Of a DNA stretch of 64,000 nt, positions 26,350 through 35,214 are shown one piece after another. This DNA comes from Dankookia rubra (lineage in GTDB: Bacteria > Pseudomonadota > Alphaproteobacteria > Acetobacterales > Acetobacteraceae). The notes under the pieces are model-generated. The model was given only the letters and a program-made list of their open reading frames with translations, did not search any database and was not told where the DNA came from. Positions within the stretch are counted from its first letter, which is position 1, and every line of letters begins with the position of its first letter. Location: positions 1-64,000 of the forward strand of contig NZ_SMSJ01000026.1 in NCBI RefSeq assembly GCF_004355005.1. Direction: 5' to 3'. The position numbers and the translations under genes are program-made.

Positions 26350-27450
26350 CTACCGCCCGGCCGCATCGCCGAGAAACCGGGCGATCTCGCGGTTGAGGAA
26401 TTCCACGTCCGCAGGGAAGACCCCGCCCGCCGCGGCATGGCCGGTCACGGTGCCGGGGCTGATGGTCGCCAGCCGCGCGCCGGCGATGTGCTTCGCCGCC
26501 TCGGCCGGTTCGTATTCCGGGTTCAGCAGGTCCTTGGTGCCGGTCAGGATCAGCGTCCGCGCCCGGATCGTCCCGAGCGCCTTCGCCACGTCGCCGCCCA
26601 TGCCCGGCGTCGCGCCAAGATCGTGCGTCTCGTAGGCCCAGGTCTGGTAGAGCCAGTCATTGGCATCGAAGATCGTCAGCTGCGCGTCCTCCTGCGCCTT
26701 CAGCCAGGGCAGCACCGCCATCGGGTCGGCGGCGAATTGGGCGCCGTACATGTCGGGCGTCCGCGCCGCGAGGAAGGACAGGATGTCGCGCCACAGCCGG
26801 ATGCCGGCCAGCGGCGGCGCGGTGTAGTTGCCGCCCTGCCAGGCGGGGTCGAGCATGATCGCCTTGCGGCTCGCCTCCAGCACCGCCACGGTCCAGGCCG
26901 GCGTGCGCGCCAGCGGCACCATGGCGACCAGGCTGTCCATGAAGCCGGGCTGGCTGACGCCCCATTGCAGCACCTGCATCCCGCCCATCGAGGGCCCGAC
27001 CACCGCGACGACATGGTTGATGCCGAGCCGGTCGACCAGCAGGCGGCGCTGCGATTCCACCATGTCGCGGATGGCATAGCGCGGGAACTGCATGCGCGGC
27101 TGGGCCGTGCTGTTGGACGGCGAGGTCGTGAGCCCGTTGCCGATCGCATCGGTCGCCACGATGAAGTAGCGGTCGGTGTCGAGCGCCTTGCCCGGGCCGA
27201 TCAGGAAGTCGATACGGTGGTGGTTGCCGCCCACCGCGGTGACCATGAGGATGGCGTTCGACTTCGCCGCGTTCAGCGTGCCGTGGGTGACGTAGGAGAT
27301 GCCGAAGTCGCGAATGGTCTCGCCGCTTTCCAGCCTGAAGTCGCCCATCCTGTACATCTGGTGCGGCGGCTGGCTCGGCGCGTGCGCCGCGGCCGGGCGC
27401 AGCAGCAGCGCCAGGCCGAGCGCGGCCAGCGCGAGTGTCCTGCGGATCAT
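26350..27450 (-). CDS. Secreted alpha/beta hydrolase, homoserine O-acetyltransferase-like
   Basis: A 366-residue alpha/beta hydrolase of the MetX-like branch. The signal peptide RRTLALAALGLALLLRPAAAHA points to export, unlike cytoplasmic MetX. The nucleophile motif is VGPSMGGMQ, and the C-terminal TGTKDLLNPEYE and GTVTGHAAAGG supply the aspartate and histidine. The VTAVGGNHH segment replaces the usual MetX HALTGD region. Export and these changes argue against methionine synthesis and for a periplasmic esterase or acyltransferase of unknown substrate. The three-hairpin repeat at 27491-27627 lies just upstream. Confidence 0.8.
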   Translation of the reverse strand: MIRRTLALAALGLALLLRPAAAHAPSQPPHQMYRMGDFRLESGETIRDFGISYVTHGTLNAAKSNAILMVTAVGGNHHRIDFLIGPGKALDTDRYFIVATDAIGNGLTTSPSNSTAQPRMQFPRYAIRDMVESQRRLLVDRLGINHVVAVVGPSMGGMQVLQWGVSQPGFMDSLVAMVPLARTPAWTVAVLEASRKAIMLDPAWQGGNYTAPPLAGIRLWRDILSFLAARTPDMYGAQFAADPMAVLPWLKAQEDAQLTIFDANDWLYQTWAYETHDLGATPGMGGDVAKALGTIRARTLILTGTKDLLNPEYEPAEAAKHIAGARLATISPGTVTGHAAAGGVFPADVEFLNREIARFLGDAAGR

Positions 27451-27490
27451 CGGCGTTTCCTCACTGGTTACGCCGCAGGCTAGAGCCGGA

Positions 27491-27627
27491 AGGCAAGGTC
27501 AGGGAGGGGAAAGCGTTCCCTCCCCGAACCCCTCCCTTCCTTTTTGTGGGTCTGGCACCCGCGGCGCGTCGGCTGCCAGACCCACAAGAACGGAGGAGGG
27601 TCCAGGGAGGATACCTCCTCCCCGGCC
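27491..27627 (-). repeat. Three-hairpin intergenic repeat, copy A
   Basis: About 137 bp containing three successive hairpins: a GGGAGG/CCCTCC stem on the left, a perfect 12-bp stem (GTGGGTCTGGCA at 27546-27557 with its complement at 27574-27585) in the centre, and a GGAGG-ATA-CCTCC stem on the right ending in CCCCGGCC. It abuts the TGA of pdxA at 27628. Related copies are at 30342-30472, 47700-47837 and 58593-58737. The strand given is that of the gene whose stop codon it follows. Confidence 0.8.
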
Positions 27628-28650
27628 TCAGCCGCGATGCGCCGCCAGCTGCTCCGCATACTCGATCGCCTCCACCAGGCTCCGCTCGCTGGCGATGCCG
27701 CGTCCCGCGATGTCGAAGGCGGTGCCGTGGTCGACCGAGGTGCGGATCACCGGCAGGCCGAGCGTGATGTTCACTCCGGAGAGCGCATCCCACTTCCCCG
27801 TCGCCGGGTCGACATGGAAGCCCAGCAGCTTCACCGGGATATGTCCCTGGTCGTGGTACATCGCGACCACCGCGTCGAACTGCCCGGCGCGCAGCTTGAC
27901 GAAAACGGTGTCGCCCGGCACCGGGCCGGTGACGCGCATCCCGTCCGCATTGGCCGCGGCGATGGCCGGCGCCACCACCTCGATGTCCTGCCGGCCGAAC
28001 AACCCGCCCTCGCCGGCATGCGGGTTCAGCGCGGCGACGGCGATGTGCGGCGCGGCGATGCCGAGGTCGCGCAGCGCCCGGTGCGTCAGGTCGAGCACCA
28101 GGCGGATCCGCGCCGGGGTGACGCGCTTCGGCACGTCCTCGAGCGCGCAATGCGTGGTGACGTGGCTGACCCGCATGTTGCCGTGGGCCAGCAGCATCAC
28201 GCTGCCCTTCACCCCGGTCAGGTCGGCCAGCATCTCGGTGTGGCCGGCATAGTGGTGGCCGGCCTTGTTCAGCGCCTCCTTGTTCAGCGGCGCCGTCACC
28301 AGCCCGCCGACCCGCCCGGCCTGGGCCAGGCGGACGCCATGCTCGACGCCCAGGAAGGCGAAGCGCCCGGCCTCCGGGGACAGCACGCCGGGCTCGATCG
28401 GGGACGTCTCCGCGCCGGCCTGCAGGAAGGCGAGGGCTGGCCATTCGGCGTCCACGGCGACGGCGGGGATGGACAGCTCCGGCGCGAAGGCGGCGCGGGC
28501 GCGCTCAAGCGCGCTGCCATGGCCGATCACCAGCAGCCGCAGCGAGCGGTCGGCAAGGCGCGGCGCCAGGGCCCGGCAGGCCTTGACGATGATCTCGGGG
28601 CCGATCCCGGCCGGGTCGCCCATGGTGATGGCCAGATGCCGCGGCGTCAT
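27628..28650 (-). CDS. PdxA-family 4-phosphate dehydrogenase, probably PdxA2 (four-carbon acid catabolism)
   Basis: A 340-residue PdxA-family oxidative decarboxylase. Key segments are ITMGDPAGIGPEI at the N-terminus, TAPLNKEALNKAG, YAGHTEMLA, NPHAGEGGLFG, VAMYHDQGHIPVK (metal histidine) and RTSVDHGTAFDIAG. Classical PdxA oxidises 4-phosphohydroxy-L-threonine for vitamin B6, but here the start overlaps the stop of a DUF1537 kinase. That pairing is established for PdxA2 with threonate/erythronate kinases, which turn D-threonate or D-erythronate phosphate into dihydroxyacetone phosphate. The catabolic PdxA2 role is therefore preferred, though vitamin B6 use cannot be excluded. Confidence 0.88.
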   Translation of the reverse strand: MTPRHLAITMGDPAGIGPEIIVKACRALAPRLADRSLRLLVIGHGSALERARAAFAPELSIPAVAVDAEWPALAFLQAGAETSPIEPGVLSPEAGRFAFLGVEHGVRLAQAGRVGGLVTAPLNKEALNKAGHHYAGHTEMLADLTGVKGSVMLLAHGNMRVSHVTTHCALEDVPKRVTPARIRLVLDLTHRALRDLGIAAPHIAVAALNPHAGEGGLFGRQDIEVVAPAIAAANADGMRVTGPVPGDTVFVKLRAGQFDAVVAMYHDQGHIPVKLLGFHVDPATGKWDALSGVNITLGLPVIRTSVDHGTAFDIAGRGIASERSLVEAIEYAEQLAAHRG

Positions 28651-29762
28651 GCGTCGATGCTCCCGAAGAAATGGCCGTTGCCGGCGAGAAGGTCGCGCCA
28701 GAGCGCGTCCGGCCCGAAGCCGCCGGACTTGGAGACGACGGGAAGGCCGTCCCAGGCGCCGCCCCGCAGCCGCGACCGCGGCACGCCGGGCGTCACCAGC
28801 CCCGCCGCCAGCAGGCCATGCGCGCCGAGCCCGTCGCAGAGCGCGCGGAGCGTCTCCCCGCCGGCGACGATCAGCGTGCCGGGGCGGGGCAGGGCGCGGG
28901 CGAGAACAGCGAAGCCCGCGGCGATGCGCCGCGCCGCCGCGCCGCGGTCAAGGCCGCGCGGCAGGTCGAGGCTGACCAGCGCCAGTCCCGTCGCATCCAG
29001 CCGCCGCGCGACCGGCGCCGCGCCGGCACCGTCCGGCAGGCGCAGCCAGGCCGTGCCGCAGGCGGCGAGCTGCCGCGCCGTCACGGCGTGGTCCGAGCCG
29101 AAGAGGCCGAGCACCGGCGGGTCGAGCCGCGTCTCCGGTGCCAGCACCGCGTCGCCGGCCAGGGCGCGCGCCAGCCCGCCGCTGCCGCACCACAGCACCG
29201 GCCCCGGCGCGGCGCGGCCGAGGGCGACGATGCGGGCGAGATCCTCCTCGGTTTCCGCGTCGAACAGGCTGATCCCCGGCGGCAGCGGCGCCTCCGGCCG
29301 GCCGGGCCGCACCGCGAGGCCTTCCGCCGCCAGCGCGGCGGCGGGGTCGACCGGCGCCGTTTCCCAGCCGCCATCCGGCCGGCCGAACAGCACCCGGCCA
29401 CCCCTGGTGATGCGGCGCTGCGCCGGGAAGGCCGGGGCCAGCACGCAATGCGCCCAGGCGCCGGTCGAGAGGCAGGCGGCGAGCTCCGCCGCGGGCTGGC
29501 CGCGCCAAAGGCTGTCGAGCTTCTTGCAGGCGATGTCGCCGCCGGCCAGCGCCGGGGCCAGCGCGCGCACCCGGGCGAAGGCGGCGTCCCGCCCGGCTTC
29601 CCGCGTCCCGCTGTCGAGCGCCAGGCTGCCCTCGGCTGCCTCCTGCCAGGCGACCGGCACCGGGCCGCAGAGCCCGGCCAGCTCGGCGGCGCTGTCGAGC
29701 GCGCCGGTCAGGTCGTCGGCCAGCAGGCGGAGGCGTGGGGGGCCGAAGCCGTGCGGCTGCAT
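28647..29762 (-). CDS. Four-carbon acid sugar kinase family protein (DUF1537)
   Basis: A 371-residue kinase of the DUF1537 family, expected to phosphorylate D-threonate, D-erythronate or similar acids. The N-terminal LRLLADDLTGALDSAAELA is the substrate-binding hallmark and KKLDSLWRG the companion motif; the C-terminal nucleotide domain carries LIVAGGETLRALCDGLG and VPRSRLRGGAWDGLPVVSKSGGFG. ATG 29762 is supported by GAGGA about 7 nt upstream. Its stop overlaps the pdxA start (ATGA), so the kinase and dehydrogenase are produced together. No dedicated transporter or regulator is adjacent. Confidence 0.87.
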   Translation of the reverse strand: MQPHGFGPPRLRLLADDLTGALDSAAELAGLCGPVPVAWQEAAEGSLALDSGTREAGRDAAFARVRALAPALAGGDIACKKLDSLWRGQPAAELAACLSTGAWAHCVLAPAFPAQRRITRGGRVLFGRPDGGWETAPVDPAAALAAEGLAVRPGRPEAPLPPGISLFDAETEEDLARIVALGRAAPGPVLWCGSGGLARALAGDAVLAPETRLDPPVLGLFGSDHAVTARQLAACGTAWLRLPDGAGAAPVARRLDATGLALVSLDLPRGLDRGAAARRIAAGFAVLARALPRPGTLIVAGGETLRALCDGLGAHGLLAAGLVTPGVPRSRLRGGAWDGLPVVSKSGGFGPDALWRDLLAGNGHFFGSIDA

Positions 29763-29827
29763 CCGGGTCCTCGGGGCGTTGCCCGGCCGATGCCGCCGCC
29801 CGCCGGGAGTGTCAAGCCGCGGCCGGG

Positions 29828-30325
29828 TCAGCGCCCCCTTGCGCGCTCCCACAGCACCAGCGCCGCATCGTAGGGAATCGCCGGCATCTCGCGCAGCCGC
29901 CAGTACCAGCGCTGGGCGAGGCCGACATTGCCCGAGGCGCCGATCGGCACCCGCCGCGCCGCCACCCCGGCCAGGCGCAGCAGCAGCAGGCAGCGCGGCA
30001 GGTGGTAGCGGCTGGTCGCGGCGAAGACCGGCCCGGCATGGCCCATCCCCCGCAGCAGCGCCCGGCAGGCGAGGACGGAGGAGAAGGTGTCGGTTCCCGT
30101 CGGCTCCTCGAGGATCGCCGAGGCCGGCACGCCGGCCGCCCGCAGCTGCGCCGCCATCACCGCGCACTCGGCCTCGCCGAAGCGGCCCTTGGCACCGGTC
30201 GGGAGATAGAGCGCGTCCCGGCGGCCGGTGCCGAAGCGCAGCGCGGCCTCGACCCGCCGGCGCAGCGCCGGGCTCGGGCTGCCGTCGGGCCGGACGGCGG
30301 CGCCGAAGATGATGATGGGGGTCAT
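29828..30325 (-). CDS. YdcF/ElyC/SanA family protein
   Basis: A 165-residue DUF218 (YdcF-like) protein. It begins IIIFGAAVRPDGSPSPALRRRVEAAL, has YLPTGAKGRFGEAECAVMA, and a conserved EEPTGTDTFSSVL followed by TSRYHLPRCLLLLRLAGV. ATG 30325 matches the family start; an earlier in-frame codon would extend into the adjacent repeat. No long hydrophobic N-terminus is present, so it is likely cytoplasmic, as for YdcF. Related proteins influence envelope integrity, but the biochemical role is not established. It lies 65 nt upstream of the DUF1537 kinase on the same strand. Confidence 0.8.
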   Translation of the reverse strand: MTPIIIFGAAVRPDGSPSPALRRRVEAALRFGTGRRDALYLPTGAKGRFGEAECAVMAAQLRAAGVPASAILEEPTGTDTFSSVLACRALLRGMGHAGPVFAATSRYHLPRCLLLLRLAGVAARRVPIGASGNVGLAQRWYWRLREMPAIPYDAALVLWERARGR

Positions 30326-30341
30326 GCGGCGCGGACAGGAA

Positions 30342-30472
30342 GGCCGGGGAGGAAAAGGCATTTCCTCCCCAGGCTCCACCTTTGCTTTTTGTGAGTCGGC
30401 TGCCGTCGCGCGGAGGGTGCCAGACCCACAGAAATAGATGAGGGGTCCGGGGAGAATACTTTCTCCCCGGCC
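30342..30472 (-). repeat. Three-hairpin intergenic repeat, copy B
   Basis: About 131 bp bounded by GGCCGGGGAGGAAA on the left and TTCTCCCCGGCC on the right. The left hairpin is GGGGAGGAAA/TTTCCTCCCC, the right one CCGGGGAGAA/TTCTCCCCGG, and the central stem (GTGAGTC...GACCCAC) is imperfect. It sits 10 bp past the stop of the methyltransferase gene and before the YdcF start, in the same orientation as copies A and D. Confidence 0.8.
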
Positions 30473-30482
30473 TTTCGGCGGC

Positions 30483-31727
30483 TCATGCCGGCGCCGCGAT
30501 CAGCAGCCGGTTCATCGCCTCCATCGACCGGCGCAGCGCCGGCAGCTCGCGCCAGAAATGCTCGTGCGACACGCCGTTGGCGGCCAGCTCGTCGGCGATG
30601 GCGCCGAAGCTGCGCCGGCCGTCCACCCGCTGCAGGATGGCATTGGCCAGGCGCGGCAGCGGCAGGCTCACCCGGAGGCCGTCGAAGCTGCAGGGCAGGG
30701 TGCCGTCCTTCGGCAGGCCGCGGGCGAGGGTCGGCCCGTCCATCTCGCGCAGCACCGGCACCGCCTCGGGGTCCTCCCAGGGCGGCTCCGGCACGGCGTG
30801 CCCGGCGCGGACGCAGTAGACGATGTGGATGCCCATGTTGCCGGTGATCGCCTCGGCCAGCGCCGCGCGCTGCACCGGGTCCAGCCCGGCGGTGCGGGCC
30901 CGCAGCTTCGGGTCGGGCAGGTACACGTCCGGGTCGTAGCGCACCGGCTCCACCCAGCAGGCAATGCGCAGCCCCGCGGCCCGCACCAGCGCATCCAGCG
31001 CCGGGACGGTGAAGGCGGCGTCGCGCGGGTTCAGCAGCAGGTCGTAGAGCCCGGCGTCGCCGCCGGAGATGTGGTCGGTCAGCCAGGGGTTGCGCTTCAG
31101 CCAGGCGGTCTCCGGCACCTGCCGCCACAGCCGGCGCGCGGCATCGACGCGCGCGGCCGGAGGCTCCTCGGCCGGGGCCAGCAGCCGCAGCGCGTCCTGC
31201 AGCATGTAGACCCCGGTGCGGCCATGCGGCGCATAGACCATCAGCCCCATCCCGCCGCCCGGCGCCAGCACGGATGCGAGCGACTTCAGCCCCGCCAGCG
31301 GGTCCGGCAGGTGGTGCAGCACGCCGCAGCAATCGATGTAGTCGAAGGGGCCGAGGCCGGAGCCTTCCAGCTCGAGCAGCGAGCCAGCCTCGAAGCGGAT
31401 GTTGTCGAGCCGGCGCGCCGCCGCTCGCGCCTCGGCGACCTGGCGCGCCGCGCCGCTGCGGTCGAGCCAGGTGACGCTGCCCGGCCGCCCGGCCCAGGCC
31501 ATCTGCTGCGCCAGCATGATGGTGCCGTCCCCGGTGCCGCCGCCGGCGACCAGCGCCCGCAGCGGCGTCGAGGCCGGGCGGCGGCCGCCGAAGATCCAGT
31601 GGTCGATCTCGCGCAGGTGGCTCGGGCTGCCGACGATCAGGCGCTTTGCCTCTTCCCGCGGGTCGCGCTGGGGATAGGGGAAGGCCTCGTACTGGGCGGC
31701 GAGCTGGCGGTCGGCGGCATCGGTCAT
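30483..31727 (-). CDS. Class I SAM-dependent methyltransferase
   Basis: A 414-residue protein with a Rossmann-fold methyltransferase domain in the first half. The SAM loop is LVAGGGTGDGTIMLAQ near residue 60, the acidic end of strand 2 is TWLDRSG, and motif IV is FDYIDCCGVLHHLPDP. The N-terminal QYEAFPYPQRD segment is typical of a class of bacterial methyltransferases with a C-terminal winged-helix-like region, here about residues 330-414 (RRSFGAIADELAANGVS). The substrate is unknown; small molecules or peptides are plausible. It is divergent from the IalB-rlmN pair. Confidence 0.83.
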   Translation of the reverse strand: MTDAADRQLAAQYEAFPYPQRDPREEAKRLIVGSPSHLREIDHWIFGGRRPASTPLRALVAGGGTGDGTIMLAQQMAWAGRPGSVTWLDRSGAARQVAEARAAARRLDNIRFEAGSLLELEGSGLGPFDYIDCCGVLHHLPDPLAGLKSLASVLAPGGGMGLMVYAPHGRTGVYMLQDALRLLAPAEEPPAARVDAARRLWRQVPETAWLKRNPWLTDHISGGDAGLYDLLLNPRDAAFTVPALDALVRAAGLRIACWVEPVRYDPDVYLPDPKLRARTAGLDPVQRAALAEAITGNMGIHIVYCVRAGHAVPEPPWEDPEAVPVLREMDGPTLARGLPKDGTLPCSFDGLRVSLPLPRLANAILQRVDGRRSFGAIADELAANGVSHEHFWRELPALRRSMEAMNRLLIAAPA

Positions 31728-31805
31728 GGCTGGGGTGCATAAAGCGGGGCAGGCCCGGGGGCCAGACCGGTTGCTGGCGGCCCCCCGGCCCCGTATCTAG
31801 CGGGC

Positions 31806-32312
31806 ATGCGCATGCCAAGCCGCCTTGCCCTGCTCGCCGCCCTTCTGCTTGCCCCGGTCGTTGCGGAGGCGCAGCCGCGCCCGCAGAAGCTCGGCGAGTT
31901 CCAGTCCTGGACCGCCGCCAGCTTCGCCGAGGGCGGGCAGAAGATTTGCTATGCCTTTGCCCGGCCGAGCAAGTCGGAGCCCGCCCGGCAGGGCGTGCTG
32001 CTGACCGTCACCCACCGGCACAATGCGCGGGACACCGTGACCATTTCGGCCGGCTATGCCTTCCCGCGCAATGCCGAGGCGACGGTGAGCGTGGGCGGCA
32101 CCGACCTCGCCTTCTACACCGCCGGCTCCACCGCCGCGGCGCGCGACGGGGCGGCGGCGGTGCGCGCCTTCCGCAACGGCCGCGACGCCGTGATGAAGGC
32201 GCCCGTCGCCAACGGCAAGGGCACGGTGAGCGACAGCTTCCCGCTGGCCGGCTTCAGCGCCGCCTATGACGCGATCTCGAAGGAATGCCCGGCGGCGGGG
32301 GCGAAGCGATGA
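31806..32312 (+). CDS. Invasion-associated locus B (IalB) family protein
   Basis: A 168-residue secreted protein with a clear signal peptide ([20 protein letters not shown]). The mature part has [20 protein letters not shown] and later CPA cysteines, matching the IalB family of periplasmic or envelope proteins with a conserved Trp and a disulfide pair. The stop overlaps the rlmN start (ATGA). This IalB-rlmN pairing is, to my knowledge, common in alphaproteobacteria. The function is poorly defined; the Bartonella protein was linked to erythrocyte entry, which does not imply virulence here. Confidence 0.78.
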   Translation: MRMPSRLALLAALLLAPVVAEAQPRPQKLGEFQSWTAASFAEGGQKICYAFARPSKSEPARQGVLLTVTHRHNARDTVTISAGYAFPRNAEATVSVGGTDLAFYTAGSTAAARDGAAAVRAFRNGRDAVMKAPVANGKGTVSDSFPLAGFSAAYDAISKECPAAGAKR

Positions 32313-33493
32313 ATGCCGTCACCCCCGCCACGCCCGAGCTGACGGCGGCCGAGCGCGACCGGATCCTGGCCAAGACCGCGCTCTTCAACCCGCCGCCGAT
32401 CACCACGGCGGATGGCCGGCGCGAGCTGGTCGGCCTGTCGCGCGAGGAGCTGGCCGCCGAGATGGTGGCGATGGGCGAGAAGCCCTTCCGCGCCAAGCAG
32501 CTCTGGCACTGGATCTACCACCAGGGCGTCACCGACTTCGCGGCCATGTCCTCGATCGCCGGGCCGATGCGGGCGGCGCTGGCGGAGCGCTTCGTCGTCG
32601 GCCGGCCGCAGGCGACCGAGGTGCAGACCAGCAGCGACGAGACCCGCAAGTGGCTGTTCCGCTGGCGCGACGGGCAGGAGGTGGAGACGGTCTACATCCC
32701 CGACCGCCACGCCGACCGCGGCGCCGTCTGCATCTCGACCCAGGTCGGCTGCACCCTGTCCTGCCGCTTCTGCCACACGGGCACGCAGAAGCTGGTGCGC
32801 AACCTCGGCGCCGCCGAGATCGTCGGCCAGTTCATGGCGGCGCGCGACAGCTACGCCGAATGGCCGAGCCCGAAGGACGATCAGCCGCGGCTGCTGTCCA
32901 CCATCGTCGTGATGGGCATGGGCGAGCCGCTGTACAATTACGAGAACACGGCGAAGGCGCTGCGCATCATCATGGACGGGGAGGGCATCGGCCTTTCGCG
33001 CCGGCGCATCACGCTTTCGACCTCCGGCGTCGTGCCGATGATGGACCGCTGCGGCGAGGAGCTCGGGGTGAACCTCGCGGTCTCCCTGCACGCGGTGACC
33101 GACGAGCTGCGCAACGAGATCGTGCCGCTGAACCGCAAGTACCCGATCCGCGAGTTGCTCGACGCCTGCCGCCGCTATCCCGGCGCCAGCAACGCCAGGC
33201 GGATCACCTTCGAATACGTCATGCTGCGCGGGGTGAACGACTCGGAGGCCGAGGCGCGCGAGCTGGTGCGGCTGCTGGCCGGGCTGCCGGCGAAGATCAA
33301 CCTGATCCCCTTCAACCCCTGGCCGGGCTCGCCCTACCAGACCAGCACGCACGAGCAGACCGCGCGCTTCGCCGCCATCCTCAACGATGCCGGCTATTCC
33401 AGCCCGATCCGCCGGCCGCGCGGGCGGGACATCCTGGCGGCCTGCGGGCAGCTGAAGACGGAGAGCGAGCGCGAGCGGAAGGCCGCGGGCTGA
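32309..33493 (+). CDS. rlmN: Dual-specificity 23S rRNA/tRNA (adenine-C2)-methyltransferase RlmN
   Basis: A 394-residue radical-SAM methyltransferase that methylates C2 of adenine 2503 in 23S rRNA and of adenine 37 in some tRNAs. The cluster motif is C148-x3-C152-x2-C155 in [14 protein letters not shown]; the [11 protein letters not shown] loop and the C-terminal AACGQL cysteine, which acts as methyl carrier, are present. The N-terminal [14 protein letters not shown] helix matches the accessory domain. The start at 32309 overlaps the IalB stop; an earlier in-frame codon at 32285 is less likely. Confidence 0.95.
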   Translation: MNAVTPATPELTAAERDRILAKTALFNPPPITTADGRRELVGLSREELAAEMVAMGEKPFRAKQLWHWIYHQGVTDFAAMSSIAGPMRAALAERFVVGRPQATEVQTSSDETRKWLFRWRDGQEVETVYIPDRHADRGAVCISTQVGCTLSCRFCHTGTQKLVRNLGAAEIVGQFMAARDSYAEWPSPKDDQPRLLSTIVVMGMGEPLYNYENTAKALRIIMDGEGIGLSRRRITLSTSGVVPMMDRCGEELGVNLAVSLHAVTDELRNEIVPLNRKYPIRELLDACRRYPGASNARRITFEYVMLRGVNDSEAEARELVRLLAGLPAKINLIPFNPWPGSPYQTSTHEQTARFAAILNDAGYSSPIRRPRGRDILAACGQLKTESERERKAAG

Positions 33494-33515
33494 GCGCCGC
33501 CCGCGGCCGGCGGCC

Positions 33516-35096
33516 TCACAGCAGGAAGGCGCTGCCGGTCAGCGCCGCGGCGACGCCGGAAAGCAGCAGCTCCATCTCCGGCGTCGCGTCGGCATCCGTG
33601 TTGAGCTGCACCAGCAGCCCGGAGGCGGTGACCGTCATGCGCAGCTGCCCGGGCGCGGTGAAGGTGCCCGTCATCACCACGAAGGCGTCGTCCTCCGGCG
33701 TCGCGGCGGCGGCGTCGATCAGCCGGAGGTCGATCAGGTCGCCGGTCGCGAAGTCGGTGATCCGGTCGCGGCTCGCGCCGACGGCGCTCTCGGTGGCGGC
33801 GGCGAATTCGAAGCGGTCGTTGCCGGCGCCGCCGGTCAGCACGTCGAGCCCTTCGCCGCCGATCAGCCGGTCGTTGCCGTCGCCGCCGAGCAGGGTGTCC
33901 GACCCTGCCTTGCCGTAGAGCTGGTCGTTGCCCGCGAGGCCGGTCAGCAGGTTGCCCAGACCATTGCCGATGAGCGTATTGGCCAGCGCATTGCCGGTGC
34001 CGTTCGCGGCGGCGCCGGTCAGCACCAGGCGCTCGACATGGCCGAAGGTGGCATCGGCCGACAGCGTGTAGCTGACGCTCGCGCGCACCTCGTCCGTGCC
34101 GCCGAAGGCGCCGGGCAGTTCCCGCACCAGGTCGGCGACATTGTCGACGAGGTAGATGTCGTTGTCCTGCCCGCCCTCGAGCGTGTCGGCGCCGAGGCCG
34201 CCGTCGAGCGTGTCCCGGCCGTCGCGGCCGACCAGGAACTCGGCCGCGGCGCCGCCCTTCAGCAGGTCGTTGTGGCGGCTGCCGAGGACGCCCTCGAAAT
34301 TCGCGATGATGTCGCCACCGTCGAAGCCGCCGACATACTGCAGGGTCGTGCGGGCGAGGTTGACCGAGACGGCGGTGTCGGACTCGCGGAAATCCAGGTA
34401 GTCGAAGCCGGCGCCGCCATCCAGGCTGTCGCTGCCCTGGCTGCCGCGGACGGTGTCGGCGCCGTCGCCGCCGAGCACGGTGTCGTTGCCGTCGCCCGGG
34501 CGGATCAGGCTGTGCAGGGTGCCGGCATCGACCGTGACGAGGTCGTCGCCGGCGCCGGCGACGACCATGTCCCACAGGCCGCCATTGGTGTGGACGTCGT
34601 CGTCCCCCGCGGTGCCCAGGATGACCTCGGGGTTGTCGCCCTGGTTGCTGCCGGTCACGCCCCCGGCGATGGTGAAGGTGACGATGGCGGCGTCGATGCC
34701 GTAGGTGGCCAGGTTGAAGGCGGTGTCCACCTGCACCTTGGTCAGGGGCGAGCCGGCGAAGTGGTTCAGCACCCGCACGCTGTTGAGCGGGTCCAGCAGG
34801 TAGCCGCCGTTGTCGCTGAAGTGGATGACCAGGTCCTGGCCGTCGCGGGTGATCCAGTCGAGGTCGTAGATCGGGCCGCCCTGCACGACGAGCAGGTCGC
34901 CGGCACCGGCATCGGCGATGGCGTCCATGCCCTCGCCGGGGCGGAAGACGAAGATGTCGGCGCCCGCGCCGCCGATCAGGATGTCGTTGCCGAGGCCGCC
35001 ATCCAGGCGGTCGTCGCCGTCGAGGCCGATCAGCACGTCGTTGCCGGTGGTGCCTAGGAGGATGTCCCGGTTGATGGTCCCGAGCCTATAGGCCAT
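33516..35096 (-). CDS. RTX (hemolysin-type) calcium-binding repeat protein
   Basis: A 526-residue secreted-type protein with several blocks of GGxGxDxxx nonapeptides: residues ~15-45 (NDVLIGLDGDDRLDGGLGND), ~205-235, ~275-300 and ~375-425. Non-repeat beta-rich segments lie between, and the C-terminus (after FEFAAATESAVGASRDRITDF) resembles the RTX type I secretion tail. There is no N-terminal signal peptide, as expected for type I export. No T1SS ABC transporter or adaptor is in the window. ATG 35096 has GGAGCGG 12 nt upstream. A 10-G run lies about 100 bp upstream of the start. Confidence 0.85.
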   Translation of the reverse strand: MAYRLGTINRDILLGTTGNDVLIGLDGDDRLDGGLGNDILIGGAGADIFVFRPGEGMDAIADAGAGDLLVVQGGPIYDLDWITRDGQDLVIHFSDNGGYLLDPLNSVRVLNHFAGSPLTKVQVDTAFNLATYGIDAAIVTFTIAGGVTGSNQGDNPEVILGTAGDDDVHTNGGLWDMVVAGAGDDLVTVDAGTLHSLIRPGDGNDTVLGGDGADTVRGSQGSDSLDGGAGFDYLDFRESDTAVSVNLARTTLQYVGGFDGGDIIANFEGVLGSRHNDLLKGGAAAEFLVGRDGRDTLDGGLGADTLEGGQDNDIYLVDNVADLVRELPGAFGGTDEVRASVSYTLSADATFGHVERLVLTGAAANGTGNALANTLIGNGLGNLLTGLAGNDQLYGKAGSDTLLGGDGNDRLIGGEGLDVLTGGAGNDRFEFAAATESAVGASRDRITDFATGDLIDLRLIDAAAATPEDDAFVVMTGTFTAPGQLRMTVTASGLLVQLNTDADATPEMELLLSGVAAALTGSAFLL

Positions 35097-35214
35097 GGAA
35101 TGCCGCTCCGCCTTCCGCAATCGCAAAGGCGGACAGTATCCGGGGGCGAGTCAAAACGTTCCGTTAAGCGACGCGCCCGGCCGGCCGGGCGAGGGGGGGG
35201 GGCACCTGGCCGCG

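Noticed and set aside
31757-31786. GGGGGCC/GGCCCCC hairpin between the divergent methyltransferase and IalB genes
   Set aside because: Stem is interrupted by a bulge and lies between divergent starts, where a terminator is not expected; probably chance in GC-rich DNA.
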